Origin: Pseudomonas taiwanensis
Lineage (GTDB): Bacteria > Pseudomonadota > Gammaproteobacteria > Pseudomonadales > Pseudomonadaceae
Assembly (NCBI RefSeq): GCF_013393345.1
Contig: NZ_QJRF01000042.1
Span: 1 to 64,000 of the forward strand
Direction of reading: 5' to 3'
DNA length: 64,000 bases
Shown piece by piece: positions 9,949 to 19,829 of the stretch (position 1 is the stretch's first letter; the number at the start of each line of letters is the position of its first letter). Position numbers and translations under genes: made by a program. The notes under the pieces are model-generated. The model saw only the letters and a program-made list of their open reading frames with translations. It was not told the DNA's origin and did no database searches.

Positions 9949-9974
9949 AAGGCCTCCTTCGGGAGGCCTTTTTT
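9949..9974 (+). terminator. Intrinsic terminator of glnA
   Basis: AAGGCCTCC-TTC-GGGAGGCCTTTTTT forms a tight GC-rich hairpin followed by a T run, 32 bp after the glnA stop. Confidence 0.92.
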
Positions 9975-10006
9975 ATTGCCGGGCCGCGGTAGAGGCTGCT
10001 CTTCCT

Positions 10007-10102
10007 GTGGGGGCGATTTCAATCGCTAAACAGACCGCAGGTCTGCCCCTGAACACTGCAGGGGGCTGCTGCGCAGCCCATAGCGAATGAATTCGCCCCC
10101 AC
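10007..10102. repeat. REP/BIME element, copy 1
   Basis: A 96-bp unit bounded by GTGGGGGCGA at the left and TTCGCCCCCAC at the right, inverted relative to each other, with internal short GC palindromes (AGACCGCAGGTCT, GGGCTGCTGCGCAGCCC). Related units of the same architecture lie at 18326-18419 and 24909-25002. The left inner arm (GATTTCAATCGC) is diverged from the GAATTCATTCGC of the other copies. It occupies the gap between convergent glnA and the MscS-type gene. Confidence 0.85.
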
Positions 10103-10124
10103 AACCAGCAGTCCACCGCCTCAG

Positions 10125-12326
10125 CTAGATCCCCTCATCCGCCAACACGTCCTGCCCTTCCGGCGGCTCCGCCCTTGGCTGGCGCACCCGGCTGAGCTGG
10201 ACGTTCAGGCGCGGCATCGCCAACTCCAGGCCCGACTGGTCGAGACGCCTGCGCAGGCGCAGGTTGAATGCCCGCTGCACTTCCCATTGCTTGATCGGCG
10301 CGGTCTTGAAGCGGAAGCGCAGGATCGCCTGGCCGTTGTCGAAGCTCTCGACGCCCTGCAACTCCAGCGGCGACCACAGGCTGCGGTAGACCAACGGATC
10401 GCTGCGCAACTCTTTCGCCACGTCCTGGACCAGCGCGACAGCGTCGTCGATCGGCATGCTCGAGGGCACCGGCCAGCGGAACATCGCGTAGCCGAACTGC
10501 CGTGAGTAGTTCTTGATGCTCTTGATCTCGCTGAACGGGATGGTATGCACCACGCCGTCCAGGTCGCGCAGGCGCACAGTGCGGATGGTCAGCCCCTCCA
10601 CCGTGCCAAGGTGGCCGCCGACATCGACGTAGTCGTCGATGGACAGGGAGTCCTCGATGATGATGAACAGGCCGGTAATCAGGTCCGCCACCAGGGACTG
10701 CGCACCAAAACCGATCGCCAGGCCGATCACGCCGGCACCGGCCAGCAGCGGCGTGACATTCATGCCCATATTGGCCAGGGCGACGATCAGGGCGATCACC
10801 GCGATGGTGACGAACAACACGTTACGGATCAGCGGCAGCATGGTCAGGGCGCGCGTGTTCGCGCGATTTCGACTGCCGACACCCAGGCTGTGCTGAACCG
10901 CCGTGTCAGCGAGAATCCACACCAGCCAGGCCACCAGCAGCGTGGTGCCGAAGCTGACCATCTTCATGCTGATTTCCGAGCCCTCGCCTTCGGCGTAGCG
11001 GATCAGCGACATGCCCCAGACCCGTAGCCCCACCTCAATGAAGAACAACGCCACGAAGAGGTGCACCAGGGTGAGGCCGAACTTCTGCAGCTGATCGACG
11101 TACGGAGCACTGCGCCGCCCCCCGTCACCCGTGCGACCGGAACGGCGACTGAGCAGGCCGATCACCGTCATGGCAACCACCGCCAGCACGGCGCAGACCA
11201 GGGCGCGGCGCAGGGCGACGCTGCTGTCGGCAGCCGATACGAAGGTGGCGAACAACGAGGTACCCACCAGCAAGAGCACTGGCACGAACCACAGCGAGCC
11301 GACCAGCTCCACCAGTTCGTGCAGGCCCCGGCGCTTGAGACGACGCTCCAGCGGCTGGTTGCGGATCAGGTGGGCGATGGGGCGGCGAAAACGCAGCACG
11401 AACAGCGCGGTGAGCACCGCCGCAATGGCATTGGCCAGGGTGCTCAGGCAGATCGCCGTGTGCTCACCGAGGCCCGCGATCAGTCGTGGATCGTGGGCCG
11501 CCTCACCAAGTGCGGCCAGGCTGCCGATCAGCCACAGTGGGCGGAAGGCCTGGCGACGCAGGATATCCAGCGCACGAATTCGGTGCGGACCGCTGAGCAG
11601 CGACAGGCAGATCACGCAGAGCGCGGAGAACAGCGTGCCGCAGACCAGTACGTAGGCCATCAGCATCGCCAGCATCTTGCTCAGCGAGCTGGGTAGCACG
11701 AACGATAGATAAAGAGTGATGAAGAAGGCGATCAGCCAGGGACCCAGCTTGCGCAGGGCGAACAGCACGAGGTCGCGGGTCTTCGGGTGCTGCGGCAGTT
11801 CCGCCGAGAGGCCGAAGCGCTCGCGCATGCGCCGCCCCAGCCACAGTAGGGCGCTGGCCAGGCACGCCCAGAGCAAGATGACCGCGGAGAAGTTGAAGAC
11901 GATGCCCGGCCAGTCGCGCCATCCGGGGAGACGCTCCTGCACCTCGGCGCTCGCCAGCCGGAACTGGTTGCTCCAGATCACCAGCGGGCTGTTGTCGCCC
12001 TGGAACTGCTTTTCCAGGCTGCTCAGGGTGTCGCCGATCAACCCGAGCACCCCGCTTTCGCTTTCCTTCTCCTTGCCGGTGACGTCGCGCAACTGCTTCA
12101 GCTTTTTCAGCAAGTCTGCGCGCTGCTGGTCGTTCTCCAGGGTCTTGATCACCTGGTTGAGCGACTGTTCGAGCTGGGCATTGCTGACCGGCTCACCCCC
12201 TGCGGAACTTCCCGCCAGCGGATTGGGCAGCGCCGCCTGCCCCTGCGCAGGACAGAGCAGTCCGACGAGGAAGCAGAACAGCAATAGAAACAGGAAACGA
12301 GGGGCGATAAAGGATGGTATCGGCAC
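10125..12326 (-). CDS. MscS-family mechanosensitive channel, large multi-span form
   Basis: 733 residues if started at GTG 12326 (VPIPSFIAPRFLFLLLFCFL), which opens a signal peptide ending AQGQA; the open frame continues to 12563 but that part is unlike a protein N-terminus. A periplasmic coiled-coil-like segment (about residues 40-120) precedes roughly ten membrane spans. The pore helix and beta domain are clear: GAGVIGLAIGFGAQSL, then the EDSLSIDDYVDV and GTVEGLTIRTVRLRD motifs. Such channels release solutes under hypo-osmotic shock. Length and layout resemble the larger MscS paralogues rather than minimal MscS. It is convergent with glnA, separated by a REP element. Confidence 0.88.
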   Translation of the reverse strand: MPIPSFIAPRFLFLLLFCFLVGLLCPAQGQAALPNPLAGSSAGGEPVSNAQLEQSLNQVIKTLENDQQRADLLKKLKQLRDVTGKEKESESGVLGLIGDTLSSLEKQFQGDNSPLVIWSNQFRLASAEVQERLPGWRDWPGIVFNFSAVILLWACLASALLWLGRRMRERFGLSAELPQHPKTRDLVLFALRKLGPWLIAFFITLYLSFVLPSSLSKMLAMLMAYVLVCGTLFSALCVICLSLLSGPHRIRALDILRRQAFRPLWLIGSLAALGEAAHDPRLIAGLGEHTAICLSTLANAIAAVLTALFVLRFRRPIAHLIRNQPLERRLKRRGLHELVELVGSLWFVPVLLLVGTSLFATFVSAADSSVALRRALVCAVLAVVAMTVIGLLSRRSGRTGDGGRRSAPYVDQLQKFGLTLVHLFVALFFIEVGLRVWGMSLIRYAEGEGSEISMKMVSFGTTLLVAWLVWILADTAVQHSLGVGSRNRANTRALTMLPLIRNVLFVTIAVIALIVALANMGMNVTPLLAGAGVIGLAIGFGAQSLVADLITGLFIIIEDSLSIDDYVDVGGHLGTVEGLTIRTVRLRDLDGVVHTIPFSEIKSIKNYSRQFGYAMFRWPVPSSMPIDDAVALVQDVAKELRSDPLVYRSLWSPLELQGVESFDNGQAILRFRFKTAPIKQWEVQRAFNLRLRRRLDQSGLELAMPRLNVQLSRVRQPRAEPPEGQDVLADEGI

Positions 12327-12604
12327 GAGAAAGTCATCCCACAAACGATGAAAGCGATCCGCATCATACAAAAGCCGGCTCCGCGCCCATCCGCAAGCGG
12401 CGGACGGTGGAGCGACCCACGAAGGCAAGACTGACAGCAGCGCTCGCCTACAGTTCGCTCGGGCCGGGAGTGGCGCGGGTATTCCAGAAATGTCCCAACG
12501 TGTTGCAGCGCACATCGATTGCCCCGACGCTGTCGCACAATGCCCGACTTGCCAGCTCGCCATCCGGGTGCAAGGCTTGGCATGACCTTCCGGAGACCGC
12601 CACC

Positions 12605-13156
12605 ATGCGCCTCATCATCAGTTGCCTGCTGCTCGCGGTCGCGCTCCCCGCCGCCGCACAGATCTACAAGTACACGGACGCCAACGGCAACACGGTATTC
12701 ACCAACCAACCTCCGGATGGCACCCCCACCGAGAAGGTGGAGCTGCCGCCGACTAACGCGGTACAGATCCAACCGCCCAGCCAGCCCGCCAATGACGACG
12801 CCAGCGCCGAGCAACAGGCGGCCTACAACGTGGTGGAACTGACCAACCTCCCGGACGAAGAGGCCCTGCGCGCCAATAACGGCACCTTCAGTGTCGGCGT
12901 TCGCCTGGACCCGCGCCTGCAACCCGGCCACAGCCTGCGTCTGCGCCTGGATGGCGAGCCCTATGGGCAACCGACCAACGTGCCGCGCCTGCAGGTCCAG
13001 AACGTCGACCGTGGCGAGCACACCCTGATGGTGGATGTCCTCGCCGGCACCACCGTGGTGCAGAGCAGTGCCCCGATCACCTTCACCGTACAGCGCGTCA
13101 ACACCAGCAGCCCGGCGCTACGCCCGCCGGCCCCCACCCCACGACCCAACAACTGA
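12605..13156 (+). CDS. DUF4124-containing secreted protein, first of a tandem pair
   Basis: 183 residues from ATG 12605: signal peptide MRLIISCLLLAVALPAAAQ, then the DUF4124 core IYKYTDANGNTVFTNQPP, a proline-rich linker, and a C-terminal Ig-like beta region (LRLRLDGEPYG, VQNVDRGEHTLMVDV) ending in a P-rich tail. DUF4124 proteins are exported and of unknown function. The next gene, 3 bp away, encodes a paralogue with the same layout, so the two form an operon. I recall this pair between glnA and ntrBC in P. aeruginosa. The start was chosen for the signal peptide; the frame is open further upstream. Confidence 0.85.
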   Translation: MRLIISCLLLAVALPAAAQIYKYTDANGNTVFTNQPPDGTPTEKVELPPTNAVQIQPPSQPANDDASAEQQAAYNVVELTNLPDEEALRANNGTFSVGVRLDPRLQPGHSLRLRLDGEPYGQPTNVPRLQVQNVDRGEHTLMVDVLAGTTVVQSSAPITFTVQRVNTSSPALRPPAPTPRPNN

Positions 13157-13159
13157 CCG

Positions 13160-13786
13160 ATGACACGATTCCTGCTCCTTGCCCTGCTGCTCCTGGGCCA
13201 GCCCGCGCTGGCCGAGGTCTACACCTACATCGACGCTGAAGGTAACCGCGTCTTCACCGACCAGCCCAAGCCGGGCAACGCCAAGCGCCTGGAAATCACC
13301 CCCGCGCCCAATGAAATGAACGCGCCCAGGGACATCCAGCCGCCGCCGCTCTACCCCAAGCCCATTCCTCGCGAACAGGGCTATCAGGTCCTGCGTATCC
13401 TGGTTCCCGAGCCCGATGCAACTATCCGCGACGGTGAAGGCAACCTGATCGTCAGCGCGGTGAGCGAACCCGGCCTGCGCGCCAACCACAGCTATCGCCT
13501 GCTGCTGGATGGCCAGCCGGTGGGCGAACCCGGTCGCAGCCCGGTGTTCCCGCTGAAGAACCTGGATCGTGGTACTCATCAGTTGGCGGTGGAGATCATC
13601 GACGACCAGGGTCGCATGGTTGAGCGCACTCCCGGTCAGCCGGTGCATATCGTGCGCATGTCGCTGTCGCAGAAGCGCCTTGCCCGCCCCTGCAAGAAAG
13701 ACGACTACGGCGTTCGACCGGAATGCCCGATGAAGGACAAGCCCGAGGAAGAGGATGACGACATCGCCATCCTGCCGTTCATCTGA
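13160..13786 (+). CDS. DUF4124-containing secreted protein, second of a tandem pair
   Basis: 208 residues: signal peptide MTRFLLLALLLLGQPALA, DUF4124 core EVYTYIDAEGNRVFTDQPKP, then an Ig-like region (SYRLLLDGQPVGEPG, LKNLDRGTHQLAVEI) and a cysteine-containing acidic tail (LARPCKKDDYGVRPECPMKD). It is a paralogue of the preceding gene, with which it shares domain order and the NLDRG/NVDRG motif, and presumably is cotranscribed with it. Two cysteines in the tail could form a disulfide in the periplasm. Function is unknown. Confidence 0.85.
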   Translation: MTRFLLLALLLLGQPALAEVYTYIDAEGNRVFTDQPKPGNAKRLEITPAPNEMNAPRDIQPPPLYPKPIPREQGYQVLRILVPEPDATIRDGEGNLIVSAVSEPGLRANHSYRLLLDGQPVGEPGRSPVFPLKNLDRGTHQLAVEIIDDQGRMVERTPGQPVHIVRMSLSQKRLARPCKKDDYGVRPECPMKDKPEEEDDDIAILPFI

Positions 13787-14019
13787 CTTCGCCCTCTCAG
13801 CGATGGGCTGACCGCCTCGGCCCACTCGCCCGCAATACGCACCATTCCGGTGCAATGCTCTGCACCGCTTTCTATACTCTCCCCATTTTGGTTCACCTCG
13901 AACCGGACGATCTGCTCTGAAAAGCGGCCGGCGCCGGCATAAATCCTGTTTCAGCGCGACTTTTCAGGGCTTTGGTTTGCTTCTTGCATTTTCCTGTCAT
14001 CGCCACGAGCGCGGAAGCC

Positions 14020-15101
14020 ATGACCATCAACGACGCCCTGCACCGACTGCTGCTCGACAACCTGACCACTGCGGTGATCCTGCTCAACGCGGACCTGCGT
14101 CTCGAGTACATGAACCCGGCGGCTGAAATGCTCCTGGCCGTCAGCGGTCAGCGCAGCCATGGCCAGTTCATCAGCGAACTGTTCACCGAATCTCCCGAGG
14201 CCCTGGCCTCCTTGCGGCAGGCCGTCGAACAGGCGCACCCCTTCACCAAGCGCGAGGCCATGGTCACCTCGCTGTCCGGCCAGACCCTGACCGTGGATTA
14301 CGCGGTAACGCCTGTGCTCAATCGCGGCGAAACCCTGCTGCTGCTGGAAGTCCACCCGCGTGACCGCCTGCTGCGTATCACCAAGGAAGAGGCACAGCTG
14401 TCCAAGCAGGAAACCACCAAGCTGCTGGTTCGCGGCCTCGCCCACGAGATCAAGAACCCCCTGGGGGGTATCCGCGGTGCTGCCCAGTTGCTTTCCCGCG
14501 AACTGCCGGAAGAGTCCCTGAAGGATTACACCAACGTCATCATCGAAGAGGCCGACCGCCTGCGGAACCTGGTGGACCGCATGCTCGGCTCGAACAAGCT
14601 GCCGTCGCTGGCCATGACCAACGTCCACGAAGTGCTGGAGCGGGTCTTCAGCCTGGTGGAGGCGGAAAGCCAGGGCGGCATCAATCTGGTGCGCGACTAC
14701 GACCCAAGCATTCCTGACGTGTTCATCGACAAGGAACAGATGATCCAGGCCGTGCTCAATATCGTGCGCAATGCCATGCAGGCCCTCTCCGCACAGAGCG
14801 ATTTGCGCCTTGGCCGCATCACCCTGCGCACCCGCACCCTGCGCCAATTCACCATCGGCCATACGCGCCATCGGCTGGTGACCAAGGTGGAGATCATCGA
14901 CAACGGCCCGGGCATCCCGGCCGAGCTCCAGGAAACCATCTTCTATCCCATGGTCAGTGGTCGCCCGGACGGTACCGGGCTGGGCCTGGCCATCGCCCAG
15001 AACATCATCAGTCAGCACCAGGGCCTGATCGAGTGTGAAAGCCATCCCGGCCACACCGTCTTCTCGATCTTCCTGCCGCTGGAACAAGGAGCTTCCTCGT
15101 C

Positions 15102-15105
<4 letters not shown>
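14020..15105 (+). CDS. ntrB: Nitrogen regulation sensor kinase NtrB
   Basis: 361 residues from ATG 14020 (MTINDALHRLLL). An N-terminal PAS domain (about residues 10-115) is followed by the dimerisation/phosphoacceptor H box GLAHEIKNPLGG with His142, and a catalytic domain with NAMQAL, DNGPGIP and GTGLGLAIAQN. NtrB phosphorylates or dephosphorylates NtrC according to nitrogen status signalled by PII. It has no membrane segment, as expected for a cytoplasmic sensor. It overlaps ntrC by 4 bp (ATGA). A weak sigma-54-like sequence lies just upstream at 13973-13988. Confidence 0.95.
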
Positions 15106-16538
<1,433 letters not shown>

Positions 16539-16550
16539 TGGCTGACGCCT

Positions 16551-16585
16551 GGGGGGCGGGGTGCAATGCCCCGCCCTCCCCGTTT
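16551..16585 (+). terminator. Intrinsic terminator of ntrBC
   Basis: GGGCGGGG (16554-16561) pairs with CCCCGCCC (16569-16576) around a 7-nt loop, followed after TCCCC by a short T run (CGTTTTC). It sits 15 bp after the ntrC stop. Confidence 0.75.
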
Positions 16586-16970
16586 TCAGCCCCACGACTT
16601 GTGATTCGTCCTACACGCCGGCGGCTATCGCCAGTGCGTTCCCCCTACAACTTTGCCGTGTGAATCATCGGGTTCTTCCGAAGTCTCGGCGGGGTCTTGT
16701 TCCATTTGCCAGGCATTCGATCCCTCTGCAAAAAAGACCATCCCTGGTGCCCGAATCATGCTGGCGCCTCAAAAAAGTGCTCCTCTCCCAGGCACTCGCA
16801 ACGCTGAAAACCTCCCGTTGGCGCCCTTTCCAACCACGCCCTCTCTCCTTCAAAGCCAGCGGCTACGCGGCCTCCAGCAGAGCAAAGGAATCTGATCCGA
16901 CATCCACGGGAAGAATTGGCACGTCCCCTGCAACAGTCCAGACAACAGTAGTCCAGACAACAGCGGTTTT
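16586..16970. other. Non-coding gap after ntrC
   Basis: I see no credible gene here. Short open frames lack ribosome sites and family resemblance. The only structure is an imperfect direct repeat of GTCCAGACAACAG (about 16936-16963) just before the tandem array that follows. Confidence 0.5.
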
Positions 16971-17400
16971 GGGGCCCCTGGTACAGGCAGGCCGGGGAAT
17001 CCCCACTCTTATGACAGGCAGGCTGACCCCAGCCGCCACGGCCCCAGAAAGGCCGGAAGCAACACAGCGTCGCCCTGGGGCGACCAGGTTTCAGGGGGCC
17101 TTGGTACAGGCAGGCCGGGGATCCCCTCTTTTATCCACAGGCGCGCTGGATGCCAGCCGCCTCGGGCTCCGCAAGGGCCCGGTGCAGGACCGCGTCACTC
17201 GCCTCGGCGGGTGACCACCCTTCAGGGGGGCCTTGGTACAGGCAGGCCGGGGAATCCCCTCTTTTATCCACAGGCGCGCTGGACTCCAGGCGCCTCAGGC
17301 CCCACAAGGGCCTGGTGCAGGACCGCGTCACTCGCCACGGCGGATGACCACCCTTCAGGGGGCCTTGGTACAGGCAGGCCGGGGAATCCCCTTTCTTATT
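16971..17400. repeat. Tandem array of a 123-132 bp repeat, four copies
   Basis: The block TGGTACAGGCAGGCCGGGG recurs with its GTACAGGCAG at 16981, 17104, 17236 and 17368, giving periods of 123, 132 and 132 bp. Copies 2 and 3 are nearly identical across the full unit, which also contains GGTGCAGGACCGCGTCACTCGCC. Copy 1 is diverged, and copy 4 is partial and runs into the 3' end of the gene ending at 17396. Each unit resembles that gene 3' end (the CAGGCGCGCTGG segment versus GCGCGCAGGCTG), suggesting amplification of a gene-end plus downstream module. The GGGGAATCCCC core is self-complementary. Confidence 0.85.
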
Positions 17401-17836
17401 CGGCGCGCAGGCTGACTTCCAGCCGCCAGCGCCCATCTTCCGCGGCCCCGCGCCACTCTCCGCGCAAGGGCCGCGCCGCCACGAAGCGCACCATCACCCC
17501 CTGGGTCGAACGCAGCACCTTCCAGCTCACCGGCGCCGTGCCAAGGGTCAGTTGCCCCTTGGCGGATTGCCCTTCCGCGCCCAGCACCAGCGCGTAGGCA
17601 CCTTCCAACGCTTCCACGCGGACCTCGGGCTCATGGTCGAACCAGAGCGCCAGGCCGTCCTGGCGTACCTCGATCTGCTCCAGGTGCACGGGTTCCGGCG
17701 CAGTGAGGCGGCCGAGCATCATTCCAACCAGCAGCCCCAGCAGGGCAAGGGAGAACAAAAAGCGCGGCCACAGGCTCGGTCGCGGATCATCATCGGGAGT
17801 AGAATGCCGCCCGTCTTCGGGCCCGGGGCTACTCAT
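17396..17836 (-). CDS. Conserved hypothetical single-span membrane protein
   Basis: 146 residues: a proline-rich charged N-terminal tail (about 25 residues), one membrane span (FLFSLALLGLLVGMMLGRL), and a periplasmic domain of alternating beta-like strands (LEQIEVRQDGLALWFDHEPE to WRLEVSLRAE). I do not recognise a family. In P. aeruginosa I recall a short hypothetical gene at this place between ntrC and trmL. Its start codon overlaps the divergent trmL start by 2 bp (CATG at 17834-17837), so either the overlap is real or translation begins at an internal Met. Its stop abuts the tandem repeat array. Confidence 0.7.
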   Translation of the reverse strand: MSSPGPEDGRHSTPDDDPRPSLWPRFLFSLALLGLLVGMMLGRLTAPEPVHLEQIEVRQDGLALWFDHEPEVRVEALEGAYALVLGAEGQSAKGQLTLGTAPVSWKVLRSTQGVMVRFVAARPLRGEWRGAAEDGRWRLEVSLRAE

Positions 17837-18296
17837 GTTTCACGTCATCCTGTTTCAACCGGAAATTCCGCCGAATACCGGCAACATTATCAGGCTGTGC
17901 GCCAATTCTGGCTGCCACCTTCACCTGATCGAACCTCTCGGATTCGAGCTGGACGACAAGCGTCTGCGCCGCGCCGGACTGGACTACCACGAGTACGCCA
18001 CGCTCAAGCGCTACAGCGACCTGGAAAGCTGCCTCGAGGCCCTGGGCCAACCCCGGGTATTCGCCTTCACCACCAAGGGCACCAAGCTGTTCCATGAAGT
18101 GGCCTTCGAGAAGGGCGACGCCTTCCTCTTTGGCCCGGAAAGTCGTGGCCTGCCCGAGGAAGTGCGCGAGAGCCTGCCGCCCGAGCAGCGGCTGCGCCTG
18201 CCGATGCGTCCCAACTGCCGTAGCCTGAACCTCTCCAACACCGTGGCCGTGGCCGTGTACGAGGCCTGGCGGCAGCATGATTTCAGTCTGGATTGA
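17835..18296 (+). CDS. trmL: tRNA (cytidine/uridine-2'-O-)-methyltransferase TrmL
   Basis: 153 residues from ATG 17835 (MFHVILFQPEIPPNTGNIIR), the usual size of this small SPOUT enzyme. Knot motifs are visible: PEIPPNTGNIIRLCAN at the N-terminus, LFGPESRGLPEEV in the middle, and MRPNCRSLNLSNTVAVAVYEAWRQ-type residues near the end. It methylates the 2'-OH of the wobble nucleotide of tRNA-Leu isoacceptors with SAM. It is divergent from the preceding gene with overlapping start codons, and is followed by a REP element and a bidirectional terminator. Confidence 0.94.
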   Translation: MFHVILFQPEIPPNTGNIIRLCANSGCHLHLIEPLGFELDDKRLRRAGLDYHEYATLKRYSDLESCLEALGQPRVFAFTTKGTKLFHEVAFEKGDAFLFGPESRGLPEEVRESLPPEQRLRLPMRPNCRSLNLSNTVAVAVYEAWRQHDFSLD

Positions 18297-18325
18297 GCCG
18301 GCGAACAGCGGTCCCTATTTTCTGT

Positions 18326-18419
18326 GTGGGGGCGAATTCATTCGCTATGCAGCCCGCAGGGCTGCCCTTAACGCCACAGGGGCCGCTTCGCGGCCCTTAG
18401 CGAATGAATTCGCCCCCAC
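18326..18419. repeat. REP/BIME element, copy 2
   Basis: A 94-bp unit with perfectly inverted outer arms GTGGGGGCGAATTCATTCGC and GCGAATGAATTCGCCCCCAC. Inner GC palindromes CAGCCCGCAGGGCTG and GGGGCCGCTTCGCGGCCC lie between them. It is the best-preserved of the three copies and lies in the convergent gap between trmL and secB. Confidence 0.9.
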
Positions 18420-18447
18420 AGATACCCCCATCTTTTTCCACCCCAAC

Positions 18448-18474
18448 AAAAAAGCGCCCCGAAGGGCGCTTTTT
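18448..18474. terminator. Bidirectional terminator between trmL and secB
   Basis: AAAAAAGCGCCC-CGAA-GGGCGCTTTTT is a perfect hairpin with A and T tracts on either side, able to end transcription from both convergent genes. Confidence 0.88.
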
Positions 18475-18489
18475 CGTGGAGCCTGATAA

Positions 18490-18957
18490 TCAGGCCTGGG
18501 CTTCGCCAGCGGCCTGCAGACGCGCCAGTTCCTGGGCGTACAGGGCGTCGAAGTTCACCGGGGAGAGCATCAGCGCCGGGAAGGAACCGCGGATAACCAG
18601 GCTATCCAGGGTTTCACGGGCGTAGGGGAACAGGATGTTCGGGCAGAAGGCGCCCAGGGTGTGGCTCATGGAAGCCGCATCCAGGCCCTTGATCAGGAAG
18701 ATACCGGCCTGCTGCACTTCAGCGATGAAGGCAGTCTCTTCGCCGTTCTTCACGGTCACGGACAGGGTCAGCACAACTTCATGGAAGTCGCCGTCCAGCT
18801 GCTTCTGACGGGTGTTCAGGTCCAGGGAAACGTTCGGAGCCCACTCCTGGCGGAAGATTTCCGGGCTCTTCGGCGCTTCGAAGGACAGGTCGCGCACGTA
18901 GATGCGCTGCAGGGAGAACTGAGGGTTATTGGCGCCGTTGCTTGCTTGTTCTGTCAT
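18490..18957 (-). CDS. secB: Protein-export chaperone SecB
   Basis: 155 residues, normal for SecB. Family hallmarks are [20 protein letters not shown] near the N-terminus, then [10 protein letters not shown], the [28 protein letters not shown] strands, and [20 protein letters not shown] followed by the PVNFDALY segment. SecB is a cytosolic tetramer that holds preproteins unfolded and delivers them to SecA. It is the last gene of a minus-strand cluster rhodanese-like, grx, secB, an arrangement shared by many gammaproteobacteria. Confidence 0.97.
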   Translation of the reverse strand: MTEQASNGANNPQFSLQRIYVRDLSFEAPKSPEIFRQEWAPNVSLDLNTRQKQLDGDFHEVVLTLSVTVKNGEETAFIAEVQQAGIFLIKGLDAASMSHTLGAFCPNILFPYARETLDSLVIRGSFPALMLSPVNFDALYAQELARLQAAGEAQA

Positions 18958-18986
18958 GGTTCTGCCTTGTTCTAGTGCGTTTCCGT

Positions 18987-19247
18987 TTACGGATTGGCCT
19001 GGAGCAACGCGTCGAGCTTGCCGGCACGTTCCAGGGCGTACAGATCGTCACAGCCGCCCACGTGGGTTTGGCCGATCCAGATTTGCGGCACCGAGGTGCG
19101 CCCGGCCTTGCGGGTCATCTCGGCGCGAATTGCAGGGTTGCCGTCGACGCTGATCTCTTCATAGCGCACGCCCTTGCTGTCCAGCAGGTGCTTGGCACGG
19201 ATGCAGAAGGGGCACCAGGCGCTCGAATAGATGACAGTCCCGGCCAT
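18987..19247 (-). CDS. grxC: Glutaredoxin (GrxC type)
   Basis: 86 residues with the dithiol active site AWCPFC at Cys12/Cys15, the TSVPQIWIG cis-proline loop (glutathione binding), and the [10 protein letters not shown] motif. It reduces disulfides and glutathione mixed disulfides with GSH in the cytoplasm. It starts 1 bp after the stop of the rhodanese-like gene and is followed closely by secB, so the three are likely cotranscribed. Confidence 0.94.
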   Translation of the reverse strand: MAGTVIYSSAWCPFCIRAKHLLDSKGVRYEEISVDGNPAIRAEMTRKAGRTSVPQIWIGQTHVGGCDDLYALERAGKLDALLQANP

Positions 19248-19248
19248 C

Positions 19249-19662
19249 TCACTTCACCAGCGGCAGGTTGTCGCCACGCCAGGTGCCGATACCGCCGGAC
19301 AGCTTGATGGCGTTGAAGCCGGCCTTCTGCAGGTCGCGGCAGACGGTGCCGGCGTGCTGGCCCATGGAGTCGACCACGATGATGGCCTTGTCCTTGTACT
19401 TCTCCAACTCGGCGATGCGGCTGGTAAGTTTTTCATAGGGGATGTTCAGGGCGTCGACGATATGGCCGCCGGAGAAATCCTTGGTGCCGCGCACGTCCAG
19501 CACCACGGCCTGGCCGCCGTTGACCAGGGAGGTCAGCTCGCGAGTGGAGATGGCGCGGCCACTGCGGCGCAGTTCGTGGGCCAGCAGCAGGGCCAGCAGC
19601 AGCACGAACGATCCACTCAGTACATAGTGGTTAGTGGCAAATTCAATCAGCTTAGCGAGCAT
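19249..19662 (-). CDS. Membrane-anchored rhodanese-like protein (YibN type) lacking the usual catalytic cysteine
   Basis: 137 residues from the ATG at 19662 (MLAKLIEFATNHYVL); an upstream in-frame ATG at 19710 adds residues unlike the family. An N-terminal membrane span (VLSGSFVLLLALLLAHEL) is followed by a rhodanese fold (ELTSLVNGGQAVVLDVRG, GHIVDALNIPYEKL). At the active-site loop the sequence reads VVDSMGQHAG, with no cysteine at the usual nucleophile position; one Cys lies later (GTVCRDL). From memory, E. coli YibN also has an atypical loop. It is probably not a classical sulfurtransferase. First gene of the rhodanese-grx-secB cluster. Confidence 0.85.
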   Translation of the reverse strand: MLAKLIEFATNHYVLSGSFVLLLALLLAHELRRSGRAISTRELTSLVNGGQAVVLDVRGTKDFSGGHIVDALNIPYEKLTSRIAELEKYKDKAIIVVDSMGQHAGTVCRDLQKAGFNAIKLSGGIGTWRGDNLPLVK

Positions 19663-19829
19663 CGTCGGCTTCCGGGACGGTAAAATGCCGGCCAGTATAC
19701 ACAGCCCCACAGGTCGGCCAAACCCCGTCCAGCGGTGACGCCGATGGAACCAGAACGTAGAATGCCGCGTCTTTTTTTCGGGGCCTTGCCCGCAACTTTC
19801 AACCCTTTGCCGCAGACGAGTCGGACACT

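Noticed and set aside
8259..10022. 587-codon minus frame opposite glnA
   Set aside because: Antisense shadow of glnA; it runs through the glnA promoter and terminator.
13973..13988. Sigma-54 promoter for ntrBC
   Set aside because: TGGTTTG-N4-TTGCA has correct GG and GC spacing but a poor -24 element and lies only 32 bp from the start; kept as a weak possibility only.
16971..17400. CRISPR array
   Set aside because: The repeat units are 123-132 bp and contiguous without unique spacers; no cas genes nearby.
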